Positions 6,933-7,524 of a stretch of DNA of 7,524 bases are shown here, piece by piece. The stretch lies in contig JANXXW010000553.1 in NCBI GenBank assembly GCA_025350425.1, positions 1-7,524 on the forward strand, given 5' to 3'. This stretch comes from Rhodospirillales bacterium. GTDB taxonomy: Bacteria; Pseudomonadota; Alphaproteobacteria; Acetobacterales; Acetobacteraceae. The first letter of the stretch is position 1. Every line of letters starts with the position of its first letter. A model generated the notes under the pieces. The model saw nothing but the letters and a program-made list of their open reading frames with translations, was not told where the DNA came from and did no database searches. The position numbers and the translations under genes were made by a program.

Positions 6933-6991
6933 TGAGTTCCGAATCGATCAACCACGTTATCTACACATTCTCCGGGGGAACTGGGCCATGA
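6932..6991 (+). CDS. Putative 19-residue leader frame between ftsA and ftsZ
   Basis: This short open frame has ATG at 6932-6934 and TGA at 6989-6991 and would encode MSSESINHVIYTFSGGTGP. I recognise no family and assign no function. Three things make it more than a random frame. Its ATG overlaps the ftsA stop by one base (TGATG). Its stop overlaps the ftsZ start as ATGA. A GGGAG sequence sits eight bases upstream. It therefore exactly fills the only non-overlapping junction in the cluster. If translated, ribosomes leaving ftsA could reinitiate here and pass on to ftsZ, so it may serve coupling rather than make a working peptide. Its codons are less GC-rich than those of its neighbours, as expected of untranslated leader sequence, and such short frames arise easily by chance. 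Confidence 0.22.
   Translation: MSSESINHVIYTFSGGTGP
6941..6945 (+). promoter_or_regulatory. GANTC (CcrM-type) methylation site upstream of ftsZ
   Basis: GAATC in the 55-base ftsA-ftsZ spacer fits GANTC, the target of the cell-cycle methyltransferase CcrM found in many Alphaproteobacteria. In Caulobacter, ftsZ transcription is known to respond to CcrM methylation. Whether this organism has CcrM cannot be seen here, and I find no convincing -35/-10 pair around the site. Confidence 0.2.
6974..6979 (+). promoter_or_regulatory. Shine-Dalgarno sequence of ftsZ
   Basis: GGGGGA lies eight bases before the ATG at 6988 and sets the ftsZ start. It fits the conserved N-terminal sequence that begins at that ATG. 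Confidence 0.6.
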
Positions 6992-7524
6992 CACTCAATC
7001 TGACTATTCCAACGCAGCTGCATACGGATTTCACGCCGCGCATCACGGTGATTGGCGTGGGCGGCGGCGGCACCAACGCCGTCGACAACATGATCGCACT
7101 CGAATTGCAGGGTGTGGAGTTCGTGGTCGCGAATACCGATGCGCAGCAACTGGTGCATAGCCGCGCCGACCGCCGCATTCAGCTTGGACCACACATCACG
7201 CAAGGCCTTGGCGCTGGCGCTAAACCCGAGATCGGGCGCGCGGCAGCGGAAGAGGCGGCGGACGAACTGTACCGCCATCTCGATGGCGCGCACATGGTAT
7301 TCATCACCGCCGGGATGGGCGGCGGCACCGGTACGGGTGCCGCCCCGGTGATCGCGCGCATGGCGCGTGAGCGCAACATCCTGACCGTGGGCGTGGTGAC
7401 CAAGCCGTTCGACTTCGAAGGCGGCCGGCGCATGAACATCGCCGACACCGGCCTGGCCGAACTCGAAGTGAATGTGGATTCGCTGATCGTGGTGTTGAAC
7501 GAGAAGCTGGAAGAGGTGCTGGGC
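6988..7524 (+). CDS. ftsZ: FtsZ, tubulin-like division GTPase (N-terminal part, 3' truncated by window edge)
   Basis: Cytoplasmic GTPase that polymerises at midcell into the Z ring, the scaffold of the divisome; FtsA, encoded just upstream, anchors it. The window holds 179 codons, most of the GTP-binding domain, and ends in frame. A short N-terminal lead (MTLNLTIPTQ, then DFTPRI) precedes the glycine loop GVGGGGTNAV (23-32). VEFVVANTDAQ, GLGAGAKPEIGRAAAEEA and MVFITAGMGGGTGTGAAP follow, the last including the tubulin/FtsZ signature GGGTGTG (111-117). TVGVVTKPFDFEGGRRM comes next. The final visible stretch, VDSLIVVLNEKLEEVLG (163-179), differs from the usual alphaproteobacterial VDTLIVIPNQNLF and reads more like beta- or gammaproteobacterial FtsZ. 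Thr29 stands where alphaproteobacterial FtsZ normally has Gly. The catalytic T7 loop and the FtsA-binding tail are beyond the window. The start is supported by GGGGGA at 6974-6979. Confidence 0.97.
   Translation, partial: MTLNLTIPTQLHTDFTPRITVIGVGGGGTNAVDNMIALELQGVEFVVANTDAQQLVHSRADRRIQLGPHITQGLGAGAKPEIGRAAAEEAADELYRHLDGAHMVFITAGMGGGTGTGAAPVIARMARERNILTVGVVTKPFDFEGGRRMNIADTGLAELEVNVDSLIVVLNEKLEEVLG

Larger units (their letters stand above)
6935..6982 (+). repeat. Short inverted repeat bracketing the ftsA-ftsZ spacer
   Basis: AGTTCC (6935-6940) is the exact reverse complement of GGAACT (6977-6982), with 36 bases between. The right arm includes the last bases of the ftsZ Shine-Dalgarno sequence. 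In the mRNA this pairing could partly hide the ftsZ ribosome binding site. Six base pairs with a long loop is weak, and chance is a real possibility. Confidence 0.2.

Noticed and set aside
6935..6963. Possible sigma70 promoter with a TATCTA -10 at 6958-6963 before ftsZ
   Set aside because: The -35 position at proper spacing reads AGTTCC, with little resemblance to TTGACA, so no promoter is supported.

Overview
The window is a GC-rich stretch of a bacterial division and cell wall (dcw) cluster. All genes are on the + strand and packed almost without gaps: ftsW (3' end only), murG, murC, murB, ddl, ftsQ, ftsA and ftsZ (5' end only). The order murG-murC-murB-ddl-ftsQ-ftsA-ftsZ, with murB between murC and ddl, is typical of Alphaproteobacteria. 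The FtsZ N-terminus (MTLNLTIP..., then DFTPRITVIGVGG) also looks alphaproteobacterial. The high GC and protein style suggest a Rhodospirillales/Acetobacterales-type organism, but the exact family is an inference.

Layout: 1-482 is the last 159 codons of the septal peptidoglycan polymerase FtsW. 479-4774 holds four cytoplasmic or membrane-peripheral enzymes of peptidoglycan precursor synthesis: MurG (lipid II formation), MurC (L-Ala ligation), MurB (UDP-MurNAc formation) and Ddl (D-Ala-D-Ala). 4762-6932 holds the divisome proteins FtsQ and FtsA. 6988 to the end holds the first 179 codons of FtsZ, which forms the cytokinetic ring. Precursor supply, the lipid II polymerase and the ring with its membrane anchor are therefore encoded on what looks like one transcript.

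Every junction from ftsW to ftsA is overlapping: five are 4-base ATGA overlaps and one is 13 bases. The only real gap is 55 bases between ftsA and ftsZ. That gap is exactly filled by a 19-codon open frame with its own Shine-Dalgarno-like sequence. Its start overlaps the ftsA stop and its stop overlaps the ftsZ start. The gap also has a GANTC site and a short inverted repeat touching the ftsZ ribosome binding site. This junction, and a FtsZ segment (residues 163-179) that does not read like the usual alphaproteobacterial version, are the points most worth a second look. I see no mobile element, RNA gene, CRISPR array, terminator or undescribed multi-gene system; the region is otherwise ordinary and intact.
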